A program made the translations under genes and the position numbers. Of a stretch of DNA of 17,208 nt, positions 7,188 to 15,298 are shown piece after piece (the first letter of the stretch is position 1; the number at the start of each line of letters is the position of its first letter). Source of the stretch: Actinomycetota bacterium (lineage in GTDB: Bacteria; Actinomycetota; Humimicrobiia; Humimicrobiales; Humimicrobiaceae). Under the pieces are notes generated by a model. That model saw only the letters and a program-made list of their open reading frames with translations. It did not search any database and had not been told where the DNA came from. Location: contig PMCC01000026.1 in assembly GCA_003155275.1 (NCBI GenBank), forward strand, positions 13,242 to 30,449, in the 5' to 3' direction.

Positions 7188-7715
7188 TTAAAGCCTCTGC
7201 AATATTTCGTCTGCAGCTTCTTTTGGGTTTTTTATATCTGTATCCACAATGAAGTCGCAGGCATTTCTGTAAAGATGATCTCTTTTTTCCATAAGCTCGG
7301 TTATGCTGTTTAACCTGTTTGGAACTTTCAGCAAAGGCCTGTTATTTTCATTTTTCAACCTTTGGCATGCTATCTCTGGCGAAACATGCAAAAAGATAAT
7401 CGTGCTGTTTTTTTTAATGATTTCCATATTTTCATGCCTGACTACTACACCCCCTCCGCATGCAAACACACAGTTTTTGTTAATATATATCTTTTTTATC
7501 GAAATTGTTTCTGTTTTCCTGAAATATTCTTCTCCGTGCTTTTCAAAAATTTCAGAAATCGGCATGTTCAAACTTAATTCAATGATATTATCAAGGTCTA
7601 TAAACAAAAAATTTAGCTTGTCAGCTAAAATTTTTCCGGTTGAAGTTTTGCCTGAGCCCATAAACCCTATAAGCGATATATTTGTAGTAATATGTGGCTT
7701 TATTTGTTTTTCCAT
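7188..7715 (-). CDS. aroK: Shikimate kinase
   Basis: 175 residues, usual size for AroK, the P-loop kinase that phosphorylates shikimate at the 3-hydroxyl (step 5). The Walker A is GFMGSGKTSTG (17-27), followed by the shikimate-binding DLDNIIE (40-46), EEYFRKTE with Arg66 (62-69), the CGGGV loop (86-90), the NRPLL lid with Arg126, and a C-terminal Arg in the DHLYR segment (146-150). It begins 36 bp after aroC and ends three bases before aroB, so aroC-aroK-aroB is almost certainly one transcript. No good Shine-Dalgarno precedes the ATG. Confidence 0.96.
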   Translation of the reverse strand: MEKQIKPHITTNISLIGFMGSGKTSTGKILADKLNFLFIDLDNIIELSLNMPISEIFEKHGEEYFRKTETISIKKIYINKNCVFACGGGVVVRHENMEIIKKNSTIIFLHVSPEIACQRLKNENNRPLLKVPNRLNSITELMEKRDHLYRNACDFIVDTDIKNPKEAADEILQRL

Positions 7716-7751
7716 TTAAAAGAGCATCTTAAAATTTTTAAATCTGACAAT

Positions 7752-8930
7752 TTAGATATTCTTTAAATAATTTAAATAATTCCCGTAATTCTGCTTGATT
7801 TCCCTGATATTGTCCATTCCAAATTTATACTGCACGGCATTTGCAAGTTCTATTGCAAGCATTGACTCAGCAATTATTGCTGCGCTTGGAACGGCGCAAT
7901 AATCTGCCCTTTCCTTAAAGCTTACAGCTGATTCTTTTGTTTTTATATTTACTGTCTTTAAACCCTTTTTGGTTGTAGGAATTGGCTTTGCAATTGCTTT
8001 GATATCTACAGGCTCTCCGTTTGTCATTCCGCCCTCAATCCCACCGGCGTTATTAGTATTCCTGTAAAAACCTTCTTTACGGCTGTAAAAAATCTCATCA
8101 TGGAAACTGGTGCCTGTATCAAAAGCTGTAGAGAGAGTACTGCCGAAACTTACAGCTTTAACAGACGGAACGCTCATAACTGAAGCAGCAATCTTTGCGT
8201 CAATCCTTCTATCCCATTGTGTGAAAGAGCCCAGGCCGGCAATTACGCCTGAAGCTATCACCCTGAAGGCCCCTCCAAGCGAGTCGCCTTCTTCAGAGGT
8301 TTTTTTAATAAGTTTCATCATCCTGTCCGCAGCTTCTTCATCTGGACATCGCATCAGGGAATTTTCTATACGTTCTAAAAATTCAAAATCAGTTTTGTGT
8401 TTTAGCGGATTAAAGGATTTCTTTACAAAGCTCCTGAATTTATCCTCATCAATTCTTATTTTTCCTATCTGTTCAACATAACTTAATATAAATACGTCAA
8501 ACTCGGTTAAAAACAATTTTGCAAAAGCGCCTACAGCCACCCTTACGGCAGTTTCTCGCGCACTGCTTCTTTCGAGCACTTCCCTTATTGAATTGAGCCT
8601 GTATTTCAAAATACCAGGAAGATCTGCATGGCCCGGTCGCGGATTTAACACATCTTCTTCGCTGTCAAGCTTATCTTTCTGGTTTTTCCAGTCAAGATTA
8701 TTAATTAGAAATGAAATTGGTGAGCCGGTGGAAACTCCTTTCCTGATGCCTGAAAGGACCCTTATCTCGTCTTTCTCTATCGACATTCTCTGGCCTCTCC
8801 CAAATCCCATCTGCCTTCTTGCAAGTTCCAGATTTATAAAATCTGTGTCAATTTCAATTCCAGACGGATAATCATTTATTATCCCTGTCAACGCTTCACC
8901 GTGTGATTCTCCTGCTGTTAAAAAAATCAT
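7752..8930 (-). CDS. aroC: Chorismate synthase
   Basis: 392 residues, full length for the FMN-dependent enzyme that makes chorismate from EPSP, the last shikimate-pathway step. Signatures: GESHGEALTGII (7-18, His10), GRGQRMSIEKDE (44-55), NPRPGHADLPG (96-106, His101), ERSSARETAVRVAVGAFAK (120-138), NNAGGIEGGMTNGEP (293-307) and the C-terminal ADYCAVPSAAIIAESM (342-357). The start is an ATG at 8930; AGGAAAG is upstream but about 10-14 bases away. This is the first gene of the aroC-K-B-Q block and is preceded by a 357-bp gap with possible leader structure, so it may have its own promoter or attenuator. Confidence 0.97.
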   Translation of the reverse strand: MIFLTAGESHGEALTGIINDYPSGIEIDTDFINLELARRQMGFGRGQRMSIEKDEIRVLSGIRKGVSTGSPISFLINNLDWKNQKDKLDSEEDVLNPRPGHADLPGILKYRLNSIREVLERSSARETAVRVAVGAFAKLFLTEFDVFILSYVEQIGKIRIDEDKFRSFVKKSFNPLKHKTDFEFLERIENSLMRCPDEEAADRMMKLIKKTSEEGDSLGGAFRVIASGVIAGLGSFTQWDRRIDAKIAASVMSVPSVKAVSFGSTLSTAFDTGTSFHDEIFYSRKEGFYRNTNNAGGIEGGMTNGEPVDIKAIAKPIPTTKKGLKTVNIKTKESAVSFKERADYCAVPSAAIIAESMLAIELANAVQYKFGMDNIREIKQNYGNYLNYLKNI

Positions 8931-9287
8931 TTTATATCGCTTTCCTGCCTAATTTTATTGCTAACTTTTAAATCCGGTATTAAGTCTTTTCTATAAAGGC
9001 CGCGTTTATTATTGCATATGTCCCATCTGCGGCCTATCACATCCTTTTTAGCTCGGATCAAGCTAGGTTTGTCTGAAAATATCAATATACTTATTTTAAA
9101 ATTATTTCAGTTATTAATAAAGCTAAAAAAAGGGAAATGTTAACTTATATCCCGGCAAAGAAAAAACAGGGTGGAAATGGAACGGAAGAAGCAGAGAAAC
9201 ATAAAAGCAACAGAATGTTACTGCAAGGGAAAAAGTTGAGAAGTAGGATAAAAACAGGCCGGAACCGAATGGATAAAACAGGAGTAT
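8931..9287 (-). other. 357-bp gap upstream of aroC, possible leader
   Basis: No convincing gene on either strand. The half nearest pilD is strongly pyrimidine-rich on the minus strand and carries a near-duplicate GGATAAAACAGG motif on the plus strand (about 9247-9258 and 9271-9282). The half nearest aroC is AT-rich (about 9090-9120), then holds two overlapping inverted repeats (see 8997-9035). A TTGATA (minus strand, about 9081-9086) could be a -35 box, but no well-spaced -10 is clear. A 20-codon minus-strand ORF (9140-9202) is rich in Phe but lacks a ribosome site. Confidence 0.5.
8997..9035 (-). terminator. Inverted repeat followed by short U run, possible terminator or attenuator before aroC
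   Basis: On the minus strand AGGCCGC (9035-9029) can pair with GCGGCCT (9003-8997), a perfect 7-bp G+C-rich stem plus one G-U pair with a loop of about 23 bases, then UUUAU. The stem is conspicuous in AT-rich surroundings, but the loop is long and the U tract short. An alternative imperfect hairpin (9033-9067; CCTA/TAGG and ATCC/GGAT arms) shares three bases with it, so the two would compete. Confidence 0.3.
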
Positions 9288-10058
9288 TTAGAAGAAACCT
9301 ACAAACCAGCCTGAAATATGGCTGCCGGCAAAAAAAGCAATAAGCCCGCCTATCGATATGAACGGTCCGAAAGGAATATAAGCTTTTAATGTTTTTTTCT
9401 TAAAGATTATAAAAATAATCCCTGCAATCGAACCTATTAAAAATCCAAAAAAAAGGCCTGCTATCACATTTTTTACAAGAAATGCTCCGAGCATCAAAGC
9501 AAGTTTTACATCCCCCATACCCATTCCTTTGGGATAGACAAGGTGTATTATCAGCATAAATACAAAAGAGCCTGCACAAAATGCCAGAGGCAGCCACCAC
9601 TTTGCCGGATTACCAAGCGCAATATTTAAAGTGCTTAATATTAAACCTATCAGTGTAAAAGGAAGTACGATAATGTTGGGTATTATCATAAATTCCCAGT
9701 CAATAAAAGACACTACCAAAAGAATACCGATGAGTATCAGGCCTGTTACAGTGTTTATGGAAAGTCCAAAAATAATATAGGTAAGCAAATAAAGCATTCC
9801 TGCAAGCAACACAGTGATTATGCTTTTAATTGGCACCTTCCGGCCGCAATTGATGCATTTGCTTTTTCTGAAAATATGAGAAAGTATTGGAAAACACGCA
9901 ATCCGCGGCATTGGTTGTCCGCATGAAAAACAAATGCAGTAAGGCCTGAAAATGTGCAGTTTTCTTGGAATCTTGTATATAAGAACATTAAAAAAACTGC
10001 CTGACAAAAGGCCTAAAAAAAAGGAAGCTACGGAAATTAAAAAAATTTTTGGATCCAT
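9288..10058 (-). CDS. pilD: Type IV prepilin peptidase / methyltransferase (PilD/ComC family)
   Basis: 256 residues, a polytopic membrane protein that cleaves type IV prepilin leader peptides and may N-methylate the mature product. The N-terminal helix with SGSFFNVLIYKIPR is followed by a two-CxxC zinc module (Cys43/Cys46 and Cys68/Cys71), then about seven hydrophobic segments. The catalytic aspartates are visible: Asp120 in SFIDWEFMIIPN and Asp183 in GMGMGDVKLALMLGAF. The usual conserved Pro/Glu after the second CxxC (RYPLVE-like) is replaced by IKSIITVLL, a modest divergence. A prepilin peptidase between aroE and aroC is a known arrangement in Gram-positive lineages. No pilin or pilus assembly gene lies in the window. 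Confidence 0.92.
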   Translation of the reverse strand: MDPKIFLISVASFFLGLLSGSFFNVLIYKIPRKLHIFRPYCICFSCGQPMPRIACFPILSHIFRKSKCINCGRKVPIKSIITVLLAGMLYLLTYIIFGLSINTVTGLILIGILLVVSFIDWEFMIIPNIIVLPFTLIGLILSTLNIALGNPAKWWLPLAFCAGSFVFMLIIHLVYPKGMGMGDVKLALMLGAFLVKNVIAGLFFGFLIGSIAGIIFIIFKKKTLKAYIPFGPFISIGGLIAFFAGSHISGWFVGFF

Positions 10059-10089
10059 TAATTAACCAATTGGCCCTTTATCTCTTATT

Positions 10090-10968
10090 CTAAATCAATG
10101 ACTTAACCAATTCATTCTCTATTTCTTTTAAAAGCCTTTCCTCGGGCATGATTTCAAACCATATTTTAAATGAAAATGCCGCCTGGTTAATCAGCATTTC
10201 TATGCCCGGTATCACTTCGGAAGCTCCGTCTGCCCTTGCTTTTTCAATCAGTTTTGTATTAAATGGTTTATATACCATATCAAATACGAATTTATCCTTT
10301 AGGCTCCAGCGGCCCGGAACAGCCTGCAGGTCAGTATTGTCAATATTTCCCGTATTCATGCCGGCAGGGGTACAATTTATAATAAGGTCAATTTCATTTA
10401 ATCTTTCATCGATATCTGTGAGGTTTTTCAGAGGTTTTATTTTTTTAGGCTTACCGAGAAGCTCGAACAGGTAATCCGTCTTTCCGGGCAATATGTCAAA
10501 TACGAAAATATCCTCTACAGGTTTCTGTAATATGGAATATGCGGCGCTTTTTGCCGCTCCCCCGGCTCCTAATAAAAGGCATTTTTTTCCTTTCCATAAA
10601 AATTTTTTATCTTCAAGGGATTTAATCACTCCTGCGCCATCTGTACTGCATCCAATTGCCTTATTATTATCTTCAGGCAAAAACCTTACAGTGTTTACTG
10701 CCCTAAATACTGTTGCAGGTTCATCTGCTGAATCAACAAGGTTAAATACATCTTCCTTAAACGGCATTGTCACATTAAGACCGACAAACCTTAGGTTTTT
10801 TGCCCCATTAAAAGACTCCTTAAGATTTATACTGCCGGGTTCAAATGAAAGGTAAACACAGTTTTTTCCATATTCTGATAAAAAGAAATTCTGGATAATC
10901 GGGGAAAGGCTATGCCTTGAAGGATTGCCGAAAAGTCCGAGAATTCCAGTTTTTGAATCAATCTTCAT
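10090..10968 (-). CDS. aroE: Shikimate dehydrogenase (NADP)
   Basis: 292 residues, normal length for AroE, which reduces 3-dehydroshikimate to shikimate (step 4). The substrate domain has GLFGNPSRHSLSPIIQN (11-27), NVTMPFK with the catalytic Lys71, AVNT (90-93) and the catalytic Asp110 in STDGAG (the more usual form is NTDG). The Rossmann domain has LLLGAGGAAKSA (131-142) and NCTPAGMN (198-205), and the C-terminal substrate helix contains Gln262 in NQAAFSFKIWF. It lies 31 bp upstream of pilD and 155 bp downstream of acyP. The upstream region is AT-rich, with no visible Shine-Dalgarno. Confidence 0.96.
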   Translation of the reverse strand: MKIDSKTGILGLFGNPSRHSLSPIIQNFFLSEYGKNCVYLSFEPGSINLKESFNGAKNLRFVGLNVTMPFKEDVFNLVDSADEPATVFRAVNTVRFLPEDNNKAIGCSTDGAGVIKSLEDKKFLWKGKKCLLLGAGGAAKSAAYSILQKPVEDIFVFDILPGKTDYLFELLGKPKKIKPLKNLTDIDERLNEIDLIINCTPAGMNTGNIDNTDLQAVPGRWSLKDKFVFDMVYKPFNTKLIEKARADGASEVIPGIEMLINQAAFSFKIWFEIMPEERLLKEIENELVKSLI

Positions 10969-11002
10969 TAATTTGGTTTGAAATAATTTTTTTACTAATA
11001 TT

Positions 11003-11041
11003 ATAAAGCAAACTGATTTGTAATAAATAAAGCTGACTGAT
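11003..11041. repeat. Imperfect 15-bp direct repeat in the acyP-aroE gap
   Basis: ATAAAGCAAACTGAT (11003-11017) recurs as ATAAAGCTGACTGAT (11027-11041), 13 of 15 matching, 24 bases apart, in an AT-rich 155-bp gap. Two copies only. Farther along the gap, 11085-11118 holds two 17-base stretches resembling the 17-bp unit of the efp-nusB array (TATTAAA... and TTTCAAATAATTAACTG), a weak similarity. Confidence 0.35.
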
Positions 11042-11123
11042 ATATCAAATTAGACAACTCCATGCTTAATTTTAAAAAGCAATTTATTAAAAAATAATTT
11101 ATTTCAAATAATTAACTGATTTT

Positions 11124-11417
11124 TTAATATTTTATGTCAAAAAAATCATATAAACTGAAATCCAAAATCTCCTCAATTAAAAATTCTGAAATAAATGAGA
11201 GAGCAGGGCCTTTCTTAACTGCCAGAATAAACATATCAAGGTTATTTTTTTGGCCCTGACAAATTATTTCAACCTTATTATCCCGGGTATTTTGCACATA
11301 TCCCATTACCGTAAAATGTGCGGCCATGTCCCGAGCGAAATACCGAAATCCCACGCCCTGCACTCTGCCGGATACCAATATCCTGAATGTCTTTATATCT
11401 GTTTTTGAAACATCCAT
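11124..11417 (-). CDS. acyP: Acylphosphatase
   Basis: A small cytosolic alpha/beta enzyme that hydrolyses carboxyl-phosphate bonds. The signature GRVQGVGFRYFARDMA is present with catalytic Arg at the FRYF position and the catalytic Asn 18 residues later in GYVQNTRDNKVEI, matching the family spacing. The reading frame is open from a TTG at 11426 (100 aa), but the in-frame ATG at 11417 (97 aa) is closer to the family's start, and neither has a clear Shine-Dalgarno. The C-terminal segment (DFSLYDFFDIKY) is less conserved but ends in the usual Phe/Tyr-rich strand. The gene directly follows a P-type ATPase, whose phospho-aspartyl intermediate is the type of bond this enzyme cleaves. Confidence 0.92.
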   Translation of the reverse strand: MDVSKTDIKTFRILVSGRVQGVGFRYFARDMAAHFTVMGYVQNTRDNKVEIICQGQKNNLDMFILAVKKGPALSFISEFLIEEILDFSLYDFFDIKY

Positions 11418-11453
11418 TGCCGGCAAATATTTTTTATTATTATATCAGTTATA

Positions 11454-14042
11454 TCAGACTTTTTTATTTTTTCTGTTTAAAAATTTTAAAAACTCAAACC
11501 ATATAGCTGTCCCGATCCCCAATGCCAAACATATAAGCAGGTCTGTCAGACTCAATATCGAAAAATGGAATATGTTCCTTAATGCCGGGATATAAAGTGC
11601 TGCTACCAAAAAAATAATTGCTATTATCAAAACTACATAAAGCGCCTTATTTTTATCTTTAAATATTCTTATCATATTTTTGGTACGTGAGGCGTTCGTA
11701 ACTATAAGCGCAAGATTTCCAAAAACAAGAGTCGTAAAAGCAATTGTTCTTGCCTCATTTTCTCCAAGACCGATAACCTTTAAAGTAATCAGGTACACTG
11801 CGATCATTATCACAAAAAGGCTCAATCCGTTAACAATGCTGATTAACATTGTGGGCCGGTTAAACATCGATTCTTTTATATTTCTCGGTTTGTTCTTCAT
11901 TATATTTCCGTCCTCAGGCTGAGCTTCAAATACCGTTGAACATGCTGGGTCTATTATCAGCTCCAAAAATGCTATATGCGCAGGAAGAAGAACCAGCGGC
12001 AATTTAAATAAAACCGGCACCAGTGACATAAGCGCAATGGGAATATGGATTGAGAAAATATAAGACATGGCCTTTTTAAGATTATTATAAATCCTGCGGC
12101 CCAATCTTACCGCTGAGACTATTGAAGAAAAATCATCATCTAAAAGAACAAGAGCGGCAGATTCTCTTGCGACATCTGTCCCTCTGCTTCCCATGGCAAT
12201 TCCTATATTGGCAGATTTTAGGGCTGGAGCATCATTAACACCGTCCCCGGTCATTGCGACAATTTCCCCGTTGGCTTTAAGCGCATTTACAATAAGCAGT
12301 TTTTGCTCCGGAACGACTCTTGCAAAAATATTGGTGTTTTTTATTTTTTCTTTCAATTCATCGGGGCTCATCCTGTCAAGGTCAGAACCGATAATATAGT
12401 TTTCAGGATTATTAAGGCCTATCTCCCTTGCGATGCTCTGTGCTGTACCGGGGTAATCACCTGTTATCATTATCACCCTTATGCCGGCGCTGTAACATTC
12501 GCCCACAGTCTCAGGCACATTTTTACGGACTGGATCTGTAAAACCCAAAAACCCTATAAATTCAAAATCAAATTCGTGCTGGCTGTCAGGAAGCCCGGCT
12601 TTGTCAAATGAGGCCTTTGCTGTTCCAAGCACTCTATACCCTTCGTCTGCCAGCTCGGTGACAATTTGCAGCAGGGATTCTTTCTCACTGTCTTTCATGT
12701 GGCATAATTCAATAATAGACTCCGGCGCCCCTTTGGCAGCAATAACAAAATGGTTTTGATCCGGCGACTCCCAAATATGGGAAAGTGCGGTTATTTTTTT
12801 TGATAAAGGATACTCTTTTACCAATTTCCAGTTTTTATGTATGTGTTCTGAATTCTCAAGAAATTTTTCCCCGGTTGATTTTATCGCGCTTTCAATAGGG
12901 TCAAACGGGTCTCTCTGGCTGGCTAAAATTCCATACTCTAGCAGATTATGGAATTTTTCACTGATATCTGCCGTATTATTCTTGTCAAAATCAAGATATT
13001 CATTTTCGGTATAAATCTTCTTAAGGCTCATCTTGTTCATGGTCAGTGTACCGGTTTTATCAACACAAAGTACTGATGCTGAGCCAAGTGTCTCTATTGC
13101 GCTCATCTTCCTGGCAAGCACCTGTCTTTTTGATATTCTCCAGGCTCCCATAGTCAGGAAAATAAGAAGGACTACTGAAAATTCCTCTGGAAGCATTGCC
13201 ATACTCAGTGAAAGTCCGGCCAAAAAACCGTTTAACCAGTCGGGCCTTGGCACACCGTTAACTATTGTGACCCTGGTCAAACCATAAACTATTACGATAA
13301 CAGCACAAAGAATTCCTCCTATAATAAGAAGGTTTTTTATTATTCTTCCTGTCTCTTTTTGAAGTATTGTAGGCTCATCTTTTATTGACTTTAAAGCTTT
13401 GCCTATTTTCCCCATTTCAGTGCTTCCGCCAGTAGAAATCACTTTTGCATGCCCGTGTCCCTGGATTATCATTGTACCTGAATAAACATAAGGAAGATCA
13501 TCTCCGCCCGGACGCATCTCCTCGGGATTGCTGCCTACTTCAATTTCCTGTTTCCTGACAGGTACGGATTCGCCCGTAAGCATTGATTCATCTATTAAGA
13601 GGTTTGAGCATGAAAATACTATTGCGTCTGCCGGTACCCTGTTGCCTTCTTTTAAAACAATTATATCTTCGGTAACAACTTCTCTTCCTGGAATGTTAAC
13701 CTGTTTGCCACCCCTTATTACAAGCGCGCGCGGGCTTGAAAGATTTTTCAAAGCATCCAGCGCTTTTTCTGTCTTTCTTTCCTGGTAAATCGTTATCCCT
13801 ATAACAACTACAATAAATGAAACAAGCATCAGCGCATCTTCAATGCTTCCAAGGATAAAATAAATGATTCCGCATATAATGAGCAGAAGAAGCATGGGTT
13901 CTTTTAAAACATTGAGTATTAAAAAAAGAAATTTGTTTTTCATGCCTGAAGGTATTTCATTATAGCCTTCAGATATTAGCTTTTTTTGCACTTCTGTTTG
14001 TGAAAGTCCGGTAACTAATTGTTCCGGGTTTTGATTTTCCAT
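11454..14042 (-). CDS. P2-type cation-transporting ATPase (COG0474), ion not assigned
   Basis: 862 residues with the full P-type plan: N-terminal cation-ATPase domain, TM1-2 (about 40-86), actuator domain with LTGES (155-159), TM3-4 (about 236-296), phosphorylation site Asp328 in DKTGTLT, nucleotide domain with KGAPE (437-441), TGDGVNDAP (598-606) and six C-terminal helices (from about 660). The TM4 motif is LPEEFS (284-289), where Ca pumps have PEGLP. By-eye alignment keeps Glu286, Glu694 and Asp698 at ion-site positions, but puts His666 for the SERCA Asn768 and Ile669 for Glu771. It belongs with bacterial 'PEEF' pumps of uncertain specificity. AAGGA precedes the ATG closely. acyP follows after about 30 bp. 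Confidence 0.93.
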   Translation of the reverse strand: MENQNPEQLVTGLSQTEVQKKLISEGYNEIPSGMKNKFLFLILNVLKEPMLLLLIICGIIYFILGSIEDALMLVSFIVVVIGITIYQERKTEKALDALKNLSSPRALVIRGGKQVNIPGREVVTEDIIVLKEGNRVPADAIVFSCSNLLIDESMLTGESVPVRKQEIEVGSNPEEMRPGGDDLPYVYSGTMIIQGHGHAKVISTGGSTEMGKIGKALKSIKDEPTILQKETGRIIKNLLIIGGILCAVIVIVYGLTRVTIVNGVPRPDWLNGFLAGLSLSMAMLPEEFSVVLLIFLTMGAWRISKRQVLARKMSAIETLGSASVLCVDKTGTLTMNKMSLKKIYTENEYLDFDKNNTADISEKFHNLLEYGILASQRDPFDPIESAIKSTGEKFLENSEHIHKNWKLVKEYPLSKKITALSHIWESPDQNHFVIAAKGAPESIIELCHMKDSEKESLLQIVTELADEGYRVLGTAKASFDKAGLPDSQHEFDFEFIGFLGFTDPVRKNVPETVGECYSAGIRVIMITGDYPGTAQSIAREIGLNNPENYIIGSDLDRMSPDELKEKIKNTNIFARVVPEQKLLIVNALKANGEIVAMTGDGVNDAPALKSANIGIAMGSRGTDVARESAALVLLDDDFSSIVSAVRLGRRIYNNLKKAMSYIFSIHIPIALMSLVPVLFKLPLVLLPAHIAFLELIIDPACSTVFEAQPEDGNIMKNKPRNIKESMFNRPTMLISIVNGLSLFVIMIAVYLITLKVIGLGENEARTIAFTTLVFGNLALIVTNASRTKNMIRIFKDKNKALYVVLIIAIIFLVAALYIPALRNIFHFSILSLTDLLICLALGIGTAIWFEFLKFLNRKNKKV

Positions 14043-14062
14043 GATTTCCTTAATGGAGTTCT

Positions 14063-15298
14063 TTAAAGTTTTACGTTAATCAACGAATAACTGTCAATTT
14101 TTCCCAACCCTTTGATTATAATGCTGGCATTAGTGTTTGCAACTTCCATTTGTTTTTCAGAATTAGAGTCAATTATTTCAGAAAGAGTAAATTTTATAGG
14201 ATTTTTGCCAGGCTGCATAATATCAAGGACATCACCCTTCTTTATTTGGTTTCTTGCCTTTATAACAGGTGCATCGTATTTTTCACTGAAACTTTCAACA
14301 TTGCCTGCAAACCTGTATTTTCTTAAATATCCCACATTGCCATTATCAGTAAGTTCAAGGTTGTGCTTTCCATCCAAAAACATAAAACCTGCAGTATAAG
14401 TTCTGTGTGTAGTCTTATCAAGTTCTTTTAGAAGATAGCTCTTTTTTTGTTCAGTGAATTTTCCTTCTTTAATTAAATCGAGAGCCTGCCTGTAAACCCA
14501 TGTTACACGGCTGACGTAATTCTCCGTCTTCATCCTGCCTTCCACTTTTAAACTGCGTGCGCCTGTTTCCACGACTTTATCGAGCTCCGCTAGCAAACAA
14601 AGGTCTCTTGAGTTATAAATATATGTCCCTCTTTTATCCTGGTAAACCGGAAAGTAAGCATTGGGTCTTTTCTCCTCCAAGAGATAGTATTTCCACCTGC
14701 AGGTATGAGAGCATAAACCCTTATTTGCATCTCTTCCTGACATGTACTTGCTCAGCATACATCGTCCGGAATATGAAATACATAGGGCGCCATGGATAAA
14801 AACCTCAATTTCGATATTTGATAAACGGCAGATATCCTTAATGTCACCTTGGCTTAACTCCCTTGCAAGATTTACTCTTGAAGCGCCGAGGCTTCCCCAG
14901 AAATTAACAGACTGATGGTTTGAAGTACTTGCCTGTGTGCTGATATGAATCCTTGCACCCGGAATTATCTCCTTGACTTTTTGGAAAACTCCCGGATCCG
15001 ATATTATCAGTGCATCAAAATCTAGGTTTTTAATATTGTTGATATATTTTTCAAGTTCACCCAATTCACTTTCATCGATAACCGCATTTAGCGCCAGGTA
15101 TACTTTTCTCCTGTTTGAATGCGCATATTCCACTGCCTGTGAAAGTTCATCGTCATTGAAATTATCCCCCATGGTTCTTAAATTAAACCGGCCGCCGCCA
15201 ATATATACGGCATCTGCGCCGTATGCAATAGCATATTTTAAAATATTTAAGTTCCCGGCTGGCACACACAGCTCAGGAATATTTTTATGTTCTATCAT
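14063..15298 (-). CDS. trhP: U32 family protein, TrhP/YrrO-like (tRNA uridine hydroxylation), annotated historically as peptidase
   Basis: 411 residues, the length of the long Bacillus paralogue YrrO. A TIM-barrel-like N-terminal half begins PELCVPAGNLNILKYAIAYGADAVYIGG (9-36) and includes HISTQASTSNHQSVNFW. The U32 signature EVFIHGALCISYSGRC (165-180) continues to a cysteine cluster: Cys173, Cys180, Cys196 and Cys200, the proposed Fe-S ligands. SLKVEGRMK (249-257) is also typical. Known biology: TrhP-type proteins support prephenate-dependent 5-hydroxyuridine formation at tRNA wobble position 34. The start overlaps the stop of the methyltransferase gene by four bases (ATGA), a coupled arrangement. 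Bacillus has two U32 genes here (yrrN, yrrO); only one is present. Assignment to TrhP rests on this synteny plus motifs. Confidence 0.85.
   Translation of the reverse strand: MIEHKNIPELCVPAGNLNILKYAIAYGADAVYIGGGRFNLRTMGDNFNDDELSQAVEYAHSNRRKVYLALNAVIDESELGELEKYINNIKNLDFDALIISDPGVFQKVKEIIPGARIHISTQASTSNHQSVNFWGSLGASRVNLARELSQGDIKDICRLSNIEIEVFIHGALCISYSGRCMLSKYMSGRDANKGLCSHTCRWKYYLLEEKRPNAYFPVYQDKRGTYIYNSRDLCLLAELDKVVETGARSLKVEGRMKTENYVSRVTWVYRQALDLIKEGKFTEQKKSYLLKELDKTTHRTYTAGFMFLDGKHNLELTDNGNVGYLRKYRFAGNVESFSEKYDAPVIKARNQIKKGDVLDIMQPGKNPIKFTLSEIIDSNSEKQMEVANTNASIIIKGLGKIDSYSLINVKL

Noticed and set aside
9167..9182. AGGGTGGAAATGGAAC on the plus strand, resembling a T-box core
   Set aside because: The conserved ACCGCG part is missing, there is no plus-strand gene downstream, and no specifier or terminator arrangement is visible.
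9137..9343. 68-codon plus-strand ORF, Lys/Arg-rich
   Set aside because: It overlaps the 3' end of pilD, runs against every other gene, and its basic composition follows directly from a purine-rich strand. The GGG upstream is too close to the ATG to be a good ribosome site.
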